A stretch of DNA of 15,142 bases from Deltaproteobacteria bacterium (GCA_009668925.1 SBEK01000097.1:1-15142); one strand, 5' to 3'; shown: positions 9,265 through 15,142, numbered from the stretch's first letter. Made by a program: numbers and translations. The notes: generated from the sequence alone by a model not told the origin.

Positions 9265-9328
9265 TTTACTCCTCCGTGCCTGTGCTCCCGGGAGAAGGAT
9301 GCGAGGATGATGCAGCCTTTCGGTTTTC

Positions 9329-9676
9329 TCAGTCCAATTTGAGCAGTCTCTTCCGGATTCGGTCCGATAGCGCATACCAGCGCTGGACGCTGTTTTCGAG
9401 CCGGTAATAATGGAGCAGATAGCCGGCCGAAAGCGCGAGAAGCAGCGCCGCAAGCAGGATGCCGGGGAGTGCGGGACGGATCAGCGTGTAGCCCAGAGCC
9501 AGGAGAAAAAACAGGCAGACGAACATCATGGTGATGAGATGGGCCAGCCGTTCCTGCTGCATCCAGGAGATCTGCTTGTCATGGTAAGCCAGAAGTTCGC
9601 GAAGCGCGTCCGGGCCGGGGTTTGTTTCCAAAAGCCCGGCAACATAACGTTCATGTCTTTTGATGTAGTCAATCAT
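9329..9676 (-). CDS. Hypothetical small membrane protein, two transmembrane helices
   Basis: I do not recognise this 115-residue protein. It has a charged N-terminal helix (residues 1-43, rich in E, R, K, H and Q), two hydrophobic segments likely to span the membrane (about 44-66 with MMFVCLFFLLALGY, and 69-91 with GILLAALLLALSAGYLL), and a basic C-terminal helix ending RIRKRLLKLD. Both ends would sit on the same side, by the positive-inside rule the cytoplasm. Its ATG overlaps the end of the upstream methyltransferase gene by 8 nt (9669-9676), so the two are almost certainly translated together. The N-terminal pattern YIKRHERYVAGLLETNPGPDALRELLAYHDKQ looks structured and conserved-like, so it is probably a real gene. 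Function unknown; it may be an accessory subunit of the methyltransferase (inference). Confidence 0.7.
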   Translation of the reverse strand: MIDYIKRHERYVAGLLETNPGPDALRELLAYHDKQISWMQQERLAHLITMMFVCLFFLLALGYTLIRPALPGILLAALLLALSAGYLLHYYRLENSVQRWYALSDRIRKRLLKLD

Positions 9677-10229
9677 GAGAGGCCTTTCCTTTTAATCCAG
9701 GGAAGAACATCGGCGTCCTTTCTTTATACACGAGATAGGCCGGACCCAGCCTCATGGCCAGTTCCGGCTCTTCTATCGCCTTGAGTTCAAGCACATTGAT
9801 CAATATGAAGAGCGGCGTAAAAACGAAAAGAAGCGTGACGGACTGAAACAGAAAGCCCAGCCCGAACAGCAGCAGAAACACTCCGCTCAGCATGGGATTG
9901 CGGATATACGCGTAGGGGCCGGTCGTCATGAGGACCGGCGGCGGATTGAACGGAACAGGAGTGCCTTTCGCCTTGAGAAAGTTGTACAGGCACCACAACG
10001 CCAGCGTGAGGCCGGTGCCGGCGAAGAGGACGGACAACCAGATGTTGACGGGCGCACCGGGGAGCGGGGGCAGATGAAACCAGTGGTCGATCCATAAAGA
10101 GACGATCACCAACACCGTTGAAAACAGGAAATAGGACAGCCCGACGACGGGCGTGAGGATCATCCGGATTTTTCTGCTTCCCGTGGCCACGGTGCAGATG
10201 AGGATAATCCCCTTTTCTTTGATGTTCAT
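9669..10229 (-). CDS. Integral membrane methyltransferase, ICMT/PEMT-like (isoprenylcysteine carboxyl methyltransferase family)
   Basis: Members of this superfamily are polytopic membrane enzymes that move a methyl group from S-adenosylmethionine to lipid-like or prenylated substrates. The 186-residue product has four to five hydrophobic segments (about 23-47, 61-85, 114-149). The C-terminal SAM-binding signature is intact: GPYAYIRNPM (104-113), then EEPEL (153-157), then GPAYLVYKERTPMFFP (162-177), giving the usual R-N/H-P, E-E, Y-Y-R-P residues. These motifs give the family but not the substrate. Bacteria generally lack protein prenylation, so the ICMT name should not be read literally; lipids, quinones or small thiols are possible. 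The ATG at 10229 has GAAAAGG 8 nt upstream (on the minus strand, 10238-10244). The gene lies 77 nt after mtfA on the same strand and overlaps the next small gene by 8 nt, suggesting an operon. Confidence 0.85.
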   Translation of the reverse strand: MNIKEKGIILICTVATGSRKIRMILTPVVGLSYFLFSTVLVIVSLWIDHWFHLPPLPGAPVNIWLSVLFAGTGLTLALWCLYNFLKAKGTPVPFNPPPVLMTTGPYAYIRNPMLSGVFLLLFGLGFLFQSVTLLFVFTPLFILINVLELKAIEEPELAMRLGPAYLVYKERTPMFFPGLKGKASHD

Positions 10230-10306
10230 CGTATGATCCTTTTCAATGTGCCGGACCCTTCAGCGGGCGGAGGGGGCTTCTCACCGCATCAACCGCTGAT
10301 CCGCGG

Positions 10307-11134
10307 CTAGGCCTCTTCGCCGCGGCTCCCGTCCCCGTCTCCATGAATGAAATGATCCCTGATCCGTCCGGCCGGGTCCTGCCGATAGAATTGTTTCAAT
10401 ACACGGTAAAGCTCCGGCGCGGCTTTGATTAAGCGAAGCGGTTGATCAAAAAAATGCTCCGTCGCCACGGCAAAAAATTCCGCTTCGTCCGTGGCGCCAT
10501 ATTCGTCCAGGAAGGTGCGCTTCCCTTTTTCCACGTCCCGGAGCAGCCGCCGGAATTCGCGCGCACACGTCCTGGCCCAGTCGCGGTATTCGGCGCGGTC
10601 GCGCAGGCGGGGGATGCCGTCGGCCGCGCCGGACAGCATATCGAGCTTGTGGGCGAATTCGTGATAGATGACATTATAGCCCGAACCTGCATGACGGATG
10701 CCGTCCTGGATGGCGTCCCAGGAAAAGATGAGCGGTCCCTGTTCAAACGCCTGGCCGGAAACGGGGCCGTCGGGTTCCAGGGGGGCCAGCGCCGTTTCGA
10801 AAAAGCCGAGCTTGCGTTCGGGCAAAACAAGATCGGACGGATAGATGATGATGGTTTCCACATTCTCGTGATAGTTGTGGGCCAGATTCAATAGGAGCAG
10901 GCAGGCCCCGGCGGCGACCGTCACGCGTATTTCATCCGTGAGGACGAGGCCTCCGCAGCCCTCCCAGGACTTTTCGGCAATGAAGATCTGAATAAGCGAA
11001 TGCAGCCGGGCGCGTTCATCAGAGGTGAGCAGACTGTATTGAGCCATGTGGCGATGGATGATGTCGCCCCATTCGGGGGGAAAAGGCGTGCGGACGATAT
11101 TCCGGCGACGCCGCTTTGCAAACCAGTTAAGCAT
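10307..11134 (-). CDS. mtfA: MtfA-like zinc-dependent metallopeptidase (family M90)
   Basis: In E. coli, MtfA is a cytosolic zinc aminopeptidase that binds the repressor Mlc and so influences glucose uptake. This 275-residue product matches the family in length and features: an N-terminal basic helix, FPPEWGDII, the ERARL...F..EK.WEG segment, a central IIIYPSDL strand, and the zinc site HEFAHKLD (H158, E159, H162). A downstream EFFAVATEHFF block (E219, E226) probably supplies the third zinc ligand, as in the family. The tail is acidic (GDGDGSRGEEA). AAGAGGG at 11140-11146 lies 5 nt before the ATG. It is the first gene of a probable minus-strand operon with a membrane methyltransferase and a small membrane protein, and is divergent from an outer-membrane protein gene. 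No mlc or ptsG is seen, so the E. coli role may not apply. Confidence 0.93.
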   Translation of the reverse strand: MLNWFAKRRRRNIVRTPFPPEWGDIIHRHMAQYSLLTSDERARLHSLIQIFIAEKSWEGCGGLVLTDEIRVTVAAGACLLLLNLAHNYHENVETIIIYPSDLVLPERKLGFFETALAPLEPDGPVSGQAFEQGPLIFSWDAIQDGIRHAGSGYNVIYHEFAHKLDMLSGAADGIPRLRDRAEYRDWARTCAREFRRLLRDVEKGKRTFLDEYGATDEAEFFAVATEHFFDQPLRLIKAAPELYRVLKQFYRQDPAGRIRDHFIHGDGDGSRGEEA

Positions 11135-11169
11135 GCCGACCCTCTTACCTGTCTGATTTTGAATTTTGT

Positions 11170-11175
11170 ATCATA
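11170..11175 (-). promoter_or_regulatory. Possible -10 box of the mtfA operon
   Basis: On the minus strand, bases 11175-11170 read TATGAT, a good -10 box, about 35 nt upstream of the mtfA start. No good -35 hexamer is found 16-18 nt further up (the best is CCTGTT). The 158-nt divergent spacer 11135-11292 must hold promoters for both directions; this is the best candidate for the leftward one. Confidence 0.25.
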
Positions 11176-11228
11176 AAACGCCGGCGATGAAAAACAGGAT
11201 TTCGAAAAGCCGGTCGGGATAATTATCA

Positions 11229-11257
11229 TTGAAACGAGGCCTGAATAGCGTTACATT
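11229..11257 (+). promoter_or_regulatory. Possible sigma70-like promoter of the beta-barrel gene
   Basis: TTGAAA at 11229-11234 (5 of 6 to consensus) and TACATT at 11252-11257 (4 of 6) are separated by 17 nt. Transcription would start near 11264, about 29 nt before the GTG start and upstream of its strong ribosome site (11278-11284). Confidence 0.4.
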
Positions 11258-11292
11258 GTCATCGAGAAAACATTCGTAAGGAGGATCGGAAG

Positions 11293-11961
11293 GTGAGAAG
11301 ACTTTCTTGGGCGGTCATTCTGATGACCGTTCTGCTGTTCGCGGCGCAGGCGGCGGCCGAGAGCGGTCGCGGGGTCCGGTCCCGGACATCCTATAACTGG
11401 ACGGGATTCTATTTCGGATTTCAGGGCAGTTACATGAGAGGAACGAGCGAGTGGGCACCCGAGGAAGTCCCTCTGCGCCTGACAAACAATACGGAGGGCG
11501 GAATGGGCGGATTCTATATCGGCTATCTTTATCAGACGCCCGTGAAACTCGTCGTCGGCTTTGAAGTGGACGCAAATTACGGCCGCCTGTCGAGTTCATC
11601 GGTCTGTCCCAATCCGAGTTATTCCTGCCATACGGAGATTGACTGGATCGGTTCGGGGCACGGCAGACTCGGTATTGCTCTGGGCCGTTTTCTGCCTTAC
11701 GTAACGATCGGGTGGACATACGCCGGCGCCGACACGTATGTGACCTATGAACCCACACGCCGGGAATACGGAAGTGCAGGTACGTATCTGGGGTGGACAC
11801 CTGGGGTCGGGATCGAATTCGCCGCAAGCGAACATCTGCTGATCCGCGCCGAATACGCTTATTACGATTTCGGAAAAAAGAACGTATGGATTGAAAACAG
11901 TGATACAGCCGTGCGTTTGGAAAATCACGCGTTTAAGCTGGGACTGGGGCTGAAATTCTAG
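11293..11961 (+). CDS. Outer membrane beta-barrel protein (OmpA-like/Omp25-type porin family)
   Basis: This is a predicted exported barrel of 222 residues. It has a signal peptide (residues 1-22, MRRLSWAVILMTVLLFAAQA; likely cleavage after AAA), then alternating polar/hydrophobic strands with aromatic girdles starting at YNWTGFYFGFQGSYMRG. That entry motif resembles the WTGFY(V/I)G opening of Omp25/31 and opacity-type eight-strand barrels. It ends in LGLGLKF, with the terminal phenylalanine recognised by the BAM machinery. Two cysteines, C105 and C112, lie close together in a predicted surface loop and could form a disulfide. The start is GTG at 11293, fixed by AAGGAGG at 11278-11284, 8 nt upstream, and by the signal peptide. 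It is divergent from mtfA. Its ligand or role cannot be told from sequence. Confidence 0.85.
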   Translation: MRRLSWAVILMTVLLFAAQAAAESGRGVRSRTSYNWTGFYFGFQGSYMRGTSEWAPEEVPLRLTNNTEGGMGGFYIGYLYQTPVKLVVGFEVDANYGRLSSSSVCPNPSYSCHTEIDWIGSGHGRLGIALGRFLPYVTIGWTYAGADTYVTYEPTRREYGSAGTYLGWTPGVGIEFAASEHLLIRAEYAYYDFGKKNVWIENSDTAVRLENHAFKLGLGLKF

Positions 11962-11979
11962 AGGCAAAGATCGGGAGTA

Positions 11980-12012
11980 CGTGCCGGCCGGCGGCAGCCC
12001 TCTTACGGCACG
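11980..12012 (+). terminator. Possible stem-loop after the beta-barrel gene
   Basis: CGTGCCG (11980-11986) and CGGCACG (12006-12012) are perfect 7-nt inverted repeats around a 19-nt loop that itself contains a GC-rich palindrome. The T-run TTTTT begins about 13 nt beyond the stem, so this is not a classical intrinsic terminator. It might attenuate read-through or stabilise the upstream mRNA end. Confidence 0.3.
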
Positions 12013-12033
12013 AATGCGGGCGCGTCTTTTTAG

Positions 12034-12039
12034 CGGAGG
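12034..12039 (+). promoter_or_regulatory. Ribosome binding site that sets the DUF2784 start
   Basis: CGGAGG at 12034-12039 overlaps the first in-frame GTG (12039-12041), so that codon is unlikely to be the start. The next in-frame GTG at 12045 has ideal spacing (5 nt after the GGAGG). Confidence 0.6.
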
Positions 12040-12044
12040 TGCTG

Positions 12045-12407
12045 GTGTATTCACTCCTTGCCGATGCCGTCGTCATCATTCATTTCGCGTTTATCCTTTT
12101 CGTCGTTTTCGGCGGATTTCTTGTCCTGCGGCTGCCCCGCGTGGCCTGGCTGCATGTTCCCGCGGCCGTCTGGGGAGCGTTCATTGAGCTTGCCGGATGG
12201 ATCTGCCCGCTCACGCCGCTCGAGAATCACCTGCGCCTGCTTAGCGGCGGCGAATCATACGGCGGTGATTTTATTGTGCACTACATCGTGCCGGTGATTT
12301 ATCCCGCCGGACTCACACCCTCCGTGCAATACATCCTGGGGGGAGGGGTGATCATCATCAATCTCACCGTCTATGCGTTTGTTTTCGGCAGGCGGCGGAA
12401 AGGGTGA
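12045..12407 (+). CDS. DUF2784 family integral membrane protein
   Basis: The product is about 120 residues from GTG 12045 (two more if the GTG at 12039 is used). It is almost entirely hydrophobic, with three or four membrane helices: LLADAVVIIHFAFILFVVFGGFLVL, a middle helix WLHVPAAVWGAFIELAGW, and a last one QYILGGGVIIINLTVYAFVF, followed by a basic RRRKG end. The conserved DUF2784 landmarks are present: ADAVV.IHF, the WLH-PA-WG-.IE.AGW-CPLTPLEN block, and HY..P..YP.GLT before the last helix. The function of the family is unknown. The gene follows the beta-barrel gene by 83 nt and precedes the Ada-AlkA fusion by 89 nt in the same direction, so read-through is possible. Confidence 0.82.
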   Translation: MYSLLADAVVIIHFAFILFVVFGGFLVLRLPRVAWLHVPAAVWGAFIELAGWICPLTPLENHLRLLSGGESYGGDFIVHYIVPVIYPAGLTPSVQYILGGGVIIINLTVYAFVFGRRRKG

Positions 12408-12475
12408 TTCATCACCGCCGGCTGCCCATGGCCGGTTAACGACGTCCATGTCCGAAAACGGCTGGCATAAGGCTT

Positions 12476-12481
12476 TATAAA
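12476..12481 (+). promoter_or_regulatory. Possible -10 box of the ada-alkA/ogt operon
   Basis: TATAAA at 12476-12481 (part of TTTATAAA) is the best -10 candidate before the fusion gene. There is no good -35 box (the best is CGAAAA at 12453-12458), as expected for an activator-dependent promoter. Transcription would begin near 12488, giving a leader of only about 9 nt before the ATG. No Ada-box-like AAT...GCAA pair was found by eye. Confidence 0.25.
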
Positions 12482-12496
12482 CGGGTATGAAGGCCC

Positions 12497-13954
12497 ATGA
12501 CCCCTGAGCATAAAAAATATTATGACGCCATGCTGGCGCGTGACTATCGCTTTGACGGCAAGTTCTTCGTAGGCGTCAAGACCACCGGCATCTATTGCCG
12601 GCCGATATGTCCGGCCCGGCCGAAAATCGAAAATGTTGAATTCTTCCCCTCGGCGCCCGCCGCCGAAAAGGCCGGATATCGTCCGTGTCTGAGATGCCGC
12701 CCGGAGGCGGCGCCGCTTTCACCCGCCTGGTACGGGAAGTCCGCCATCGTCCAAAGATCCCTGCGCGCCATCATCAACGAAGGGTTGAGCGGCCTGTCGG
12801 AGGATGAATTCGCCGCGAAATTCGGTGTGACCGCCCGGCACCTGCGGCGCCTGTTTGCGAGTGAAATCGGCAAAACCCCCCGGCAATTCCACGAAGAACA
12901 AAAATTGAACCTGGCGCGCAAAATGATCGTCGAGACGCGGCTGCCCATAACCGATATCTGTTATTCGGCCGGCTTTCAATCGCTCAGAAGATTCAATGCT
13001 GCATTCAAGGCGCGGTTTGCGCGGCCGCCGCTCGCGCTGCGCCGGCATACACCCGAGACGCTTAGCGAGCCGTCCGTGACGAGCATCAGCCTCAGCTACC
13101 GGCCGCCGTATAACTGGCGGGCCTTAATGACGTATTTAATGCGCCACCAAACGGACGACATCGAAGAGATTACACCGGATGCCTATGTCCGCTATTTCCC
13201 GGTGAGCAAAGGGATGGGAAGGGTGGTTGTCAAAAACGACGATGCGCGGTCACGTCTCGTTGCTTACTTCGACCGCTTCGATCAGGAACAGCTCTACGGC
13301 CTGATCCGGAATATCCGGAGGGTGTTTGATCTGGATGCCGATCCGCTCCTGGTTTCAACGCAATTTGAATCGGTTCACGTATTAAAGAAGCTGGATGCGA
13401 AATCTCCGGGCGTGCGTGCGCCGGGATGCTGGAACGGACTGGAGACGGCGGTCGGCATTATCCTGGGGCAGGTTGTTTCGATGGAGCAGGCGCGGCGGAA
13501 TATGCGGCATCTCCTTCAGTCTTATGGAGAAGAACGCCGGTGGCAGGATAAAAAGGTCTTTATCTTTCCGGAGGCGGCAGTACTGGCCCGGTCGAATCTG
13601 GAAGGTGTGCCCGTCACCAACGTGAGGAAACGGACCATACGGCTGCTCGCCGAAAAAGTCGCTGAAGGAGCGCTGTCGCTTACCGCCCATCAGGACCCGG
13701 CCGGTGTGAAGGAACAGCTGAGAGCGATACCCGGCATCGGCGATTGGACGGCCCAGTACATCGGGATGCGCTGCCTTGGCGATCCGGACAGTTATCCGGA
13801 AACGGATTTGATCCTCAACCGGGTGGCCGACCATGAACCGGAAATGAATTTGCAGCAGGCGAGGCCCTGGCGCGCTTATGCCGCATTCCTGCTGTGGGAT
13901 GCCTATGCGGGAAAGTTGAAGAAAAGGAGGAAACAAAATGGATCTGTACGTTAA
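12497..13954 (+). CDS. Ada N-terminal domain / AraC-type activator / AlkA 3-alkyladenine DNA glycosylase fusion
   Basis: The 485-residue protein joins three parts. Residues 1-75 form the Ada zinc domain: C34, C38 (GIYCRPIC) and C64, C67 (RPCLRC) match the four cysteines of E. coli Ada, with C34 as the expected acceptor for methyl groups from DNA phosphotriesters. Residues about 85-187 are an AraC-type double helix-turn-helix (VTARHLRRLF; ITDICYSAGFQSLRRFN). Residues about 195-305 are the AlkA N-terminal domain, and 310-480 the HhH-GPD glycosylase with the hairpin PGIGDWTAQYIGMR and catalytic D437 (PETDLIL). It should sense methylation, activate its own operon and excise alkylated purines (inferred from the families). 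It lacks the C-terminal O6-methyltransferase of E. coli Ada, which is the next gene, overlapping by 17 nt. The same domain order is known in Mycobacterium tuberculosis alkA, next to ogt. The ribosome site GAAGG (12489-12493) sits very close to the ATG. Confidence 0.94.
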   Translation: MTPEHKKYYDAMLARDYRFDGKFFVGVKTTGIYCRPICPARPKIENVEFFPSAPAAEKAGYRPCLRCRPEAAPLSPAWYGKSAIVQRSLRAIINEGLSGLSEDEFAAKFGVTARHLRRLFASEIGKTPRQFHEEQKLNLARKMIVETRLPITDICYSAGFQSLRRFNAAFKARFARPPLALRRHTPETLSEPSVTSISLSYRPPYNWRALMTYLMRHQTDDIEEITPDAYVRYFPVSKGMGRVVVKNDDARSRLVAYFDRFDQEQLYGLIRNIRRVFDLDADPLLVSTQFESVHVLKKLDAKSPGVRAPGCWNGLETAVGIILGQVVSMEQARRNMRHLLQSYGEERRWQDKKVFIFPEAAVLARSNLEGVPVTNVRKRTIRLLAEKVAEGALSLTAHQDPAGVKEQLRAIPGIGDWTAQYIGMRCLGDPDSYPETDLILNRVADHEPEMNLQQARPWRAYAAFLLWDAYAGKLKKRRKQNGSVR

Positions 13955-14444
13955 ATACATGCAGACACCGGCGGGAGAAATTGTGATCTATGCCAATGAC
14001 CGAGCGGTGGTCGGACTTTACACCGGAAAGTATAACTCCAAGAAACTGAAAGACCGCTACCGACGGGCCCGCGAAGAAGACCATCCGGTGCTGCAAAGGG
14101 CGCAAAAGGAAATTGAGGCCTACTTCGCCGGGCGGCTCACGACGTTTACCGTGCCGGTGGAATTTTCCGGAACGCCTTTTCAGGAGGCCGTGTGGCGAGC
14201 GCTTCTGGAGATCGGACACGGAGAACTCCGCTCCTACGCGGAGGTGGCCGCAAAGGTCGGAAAGCCGAAAGCGTCACGGGCCGTGGGTGGTGCGGTCGGC
14301 CGCAATCCCGTCTCGATCATTATTCCCTGCCATCGCGTGATCGGCTCCAACGCCACCCTGACGGGATTCGGAGGCGGGCTGCCGGTGAAGACGCGGCTTC
14401 TGCGAGCTGAAGGCCACCTTGTAGAAGGATCAAAGGTGGTCTGA
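13938..14444 (+). CDS. ogt: Methylated-DNA--protein-cysteine S-methyltransferase (Ogt/AdaB)
   Basis: This suicide enzyme removes O6-alkyl groups from guanine, and O4-alkyl from thymine, by moving them to its own cysteine. The 168-residue product has an N-terminal ribonuclease-like domain (1-75) and the C-terminal catalytic domain with PCHRVI (C131 acceptor), GTPFQEAVWRAL, SYAEVA (Y100), ASRAVGGAVGRNP (R114, the likely nucleotide-flipping finger, and N123) and GFGGGLPVKTRLLRAEG. All key residues are in place. AAGGAGG at 13924-13930 lies 7 nt before the ATG, which is inside the end of the Ada-AlkA gene, so translation is coupled. Together they provide the full set of Ada activities on two polypeptides. 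Its 3' end overlaps the convergent methyltransferase gene by 15 nt. Confidence 0.97.
   Translation: MDLYVKYMQTPAGEIVIYANDRAVVGLYTGKYNSKKLKDRYRRAREEDHPVLQRAQKEIEAYFAGRLTTFTVPVEFSGTPFQEAVWRALLEIGHGELRSYAEVAAKVGKPKASRAVGGAVGRNPVSIIIPCHRVIGSNATLTGFGGGLPVKTRLLRAEGHLVEGSKVV
14414..14439 (+). terminator. Possible hairpin at the ogt 3' end
   Basis: CCACCTT (14414-14420) and AAGGTGG (14433-14439) are perfect 7-nt inverted repeats with a 12-nt loop. They span the last codons of ogt and of the convergent gene, the natural place for a shared terminator. The nearest T-rich stretch (TTTTCTT, about 14452) is 12 nt past the stem, so as an intrinsic terminator it is weak. Confidence 0.3.
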
Positions 14445-15119
14445 CGCGCGGTTTTCTTCGGCGCTCCGGGCATGCCATTGCGGCAGATTCGAAAGCCTGG
14501 GCAATTTTCCCATGATCCACCTCCACGGGAAGAACATGGACACCTGCCGCCGGTAGACGATGTATTCGTCGCCGAATTCGAGGATCAGCTTGCGTTCTTC
14601 GAGACGGGTTCCGATGATCACATACACGGTAAGGATGATGTTCACCATCAGATGCACGCCGTCCAGATCCTGAGCCCAGATGAGAAGCAGGGCCCCCGAA
14701 TAAAACGGATGGCGGATCAGCCCCAGAATGCCCGTCGATACGATGCCTCCGCCCGGTATGGCGGCAATGGGCCGGTCGACCGCAAGAATCTGGCGCGCGC
14801 CGAGAAGGTGCAGGAAACTGTAGTGGCGGAGCGCTGCCGCAAACAGCAGCACCCCGCTAAGCTGTATGAGCCATTTCAGCCAAAGCAGGGGACCATCCCA
14901 GATGAAAAAGGCGGGCTCGGCCGTCCGCGCTGTATACCAAAGAAGAGGGGTAATCGTGGTCAGCGCCACGGCGTTATAGAAAAGGCGGTAAAACCGGAAA
15001 TGCCGGCCCAGCCATTTTTGCGCAGCGTTGGTGACCGCGACTGAAATGAGCATGCTATGCAGGACGGCAAAGGCGATCCATCCCAGGGCCAGCAGGAAAT
15101 AGCCTGCGTAAGCGGTCAT
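14430..15119 (-). CDS. Membrane methyltransferase, NnrU/MddA/ICMT-like
   Basis: This 229-residue polytopic protein has five or six hydrophobic segments (about 5-28, 48-62, 79-97, 126-150, 154-172). The first helix contains LHSMLIS, the HS..(A/I)S pattern of the NnrU and methanethiol S-methyltransferase (MddA) relatives. The C-terminal SAM-binding signature follows the ICMT-like layout: GLIRHPFYSG (R136, H137, P138), WAQDLDGVHLMV, GTRLEERKL (E174, E175), and FGDEYIVYRRQVSMFFP (Y186, Y189, R190, P198). MddA makes dimethyl sulfide from methanethiol, but this protein is shorter than the roughly 260 residues I recall for MddA, so substrate identity is open. Upstream on the minus strand is a GGGGA-like ribosome site about 8 nt away; the promoter lies outside the window. 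It converges on ogt with a 15-nt overlap. Confidence 0.83.
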   Translation of the reverse strand: MTAYAGYFLLALGWIAFAVLHSMLISVAVTNAAQKWLGRHFRFYRLFYNAVALTTITPLLWYTARTAEPAFFIWDGPLLWLKWLIQLSGVLLFAAALRHYSFLHLLGARQILAVDRPIAAIPGGGIVSTGILGLIRHPFYSGALLLIWAQDLDGVHLMVNIILTVYVIIGTRLEERKLILEFGDEYIVYRRQVSMFFPWRWIMGKLPRLSNLPQWHARSAEENRASDHL

Positions 15120-15142
15120 GATTCATTCCCCGGGAATTGCCG

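Noticed and set aside
9285..9294. Palindrome CTCCCGGGAG after cusA as a terminator
   Set aside because: Only 5 bp per arm with no loop and no T-run on either strand; it is too short to fold as a terminator.
12462..12478. Sigma54 promoter before the Ada-AlkA gene (GGCATAAGGCTTTAT)
   Set aside because: The -24 part is partly matched, but the -12 lacks the essential GC dinucleotide.
14472..15044. 190-codon open frame on the plus strand
   Set aside because: Opposite the NnrU/MddA-like gene, which has membrane helices and the RHP...EER...YxxYR signature; the plus-strand reading is low-complexity polar sequence.

Overview
The window looks like chromosomal DNA of a moderately GC-rich Gram-negative bacterium. 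Two outer-membrane-type proteins, an RND tripartite efflux system and a classical groES-groEL pair support this. The style of the GroEL tail and of the CusA-like pump suggests Desulfobacterota (the former Deltaproteobacteria, perhaps Syntrophales). That placement is inference from protein character; no marker was compared. No phage, transposon, CRISPR, tRNA or rRNA signature is visible.

Layout, left to right. (1) 1-1169, +: 3' part of radA, a recombination and repair ATPase, cut by the window edge. (2) 1211-3349, +: a chaperonin unit with a strong sigma70-like promoter, a half-preserved CIRCE-like site, groES, groEL and a perfect-palindrome terminator. (3) 3531-9264, +: a cusC-cusB-cusA type operon for Cu(I)/Ag(I) export across both membranes. 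Genes overlap or nearly touch, and no regulator or CusF-like chaperone is present. (4) 9329-11134, -: a probable three-gene unit, read right to left: an MtfA-like M90 zinc metallopeptidase, a membrane methyltransferase of the isoprenylcysteine-methyltransferase (ICMT/PEMT) type, and a small two-helix membrane protein overlapping it by 8 nt. (5) 11293-12407, +: an 8-strand-type outer-membrane beta-barrel protein, divergent from mtfA, then a DUF2784 membrane protein. (6) 12497-14444, +: an alkylation-damage operon. A three-part Ada(N)-AraC-AlkA fusion overlaps a separate O6-alkylguanine methyltransferase gene (ogt/adaB). (7) 14430-15119, -: a second ICMT/NnrU/MddA-like membrane methyltransferase, converging on and overlapping the ogt end.

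Working together: groESL and radA are housekeeping. CusCBA forms a continuous periplasm/cytoplasm-to-outside metal exit path. The Ada-AlkA/Ogt pair supplies a methyl sensor and activator, a 3-alkyladenine glycosylase and a suicide O6-methyltransferase, the same functions that E. coli spreads over ada, alkA and ogt. The least understood parts are the mtfA-methyltransferase-small-protein cluster and the second membrane methyltransferase. Their substrates cannot be read from sequence. I found no clearly new defence or mobile system; most of the window is recognisable families, with some unusual arrangements listed as findings.
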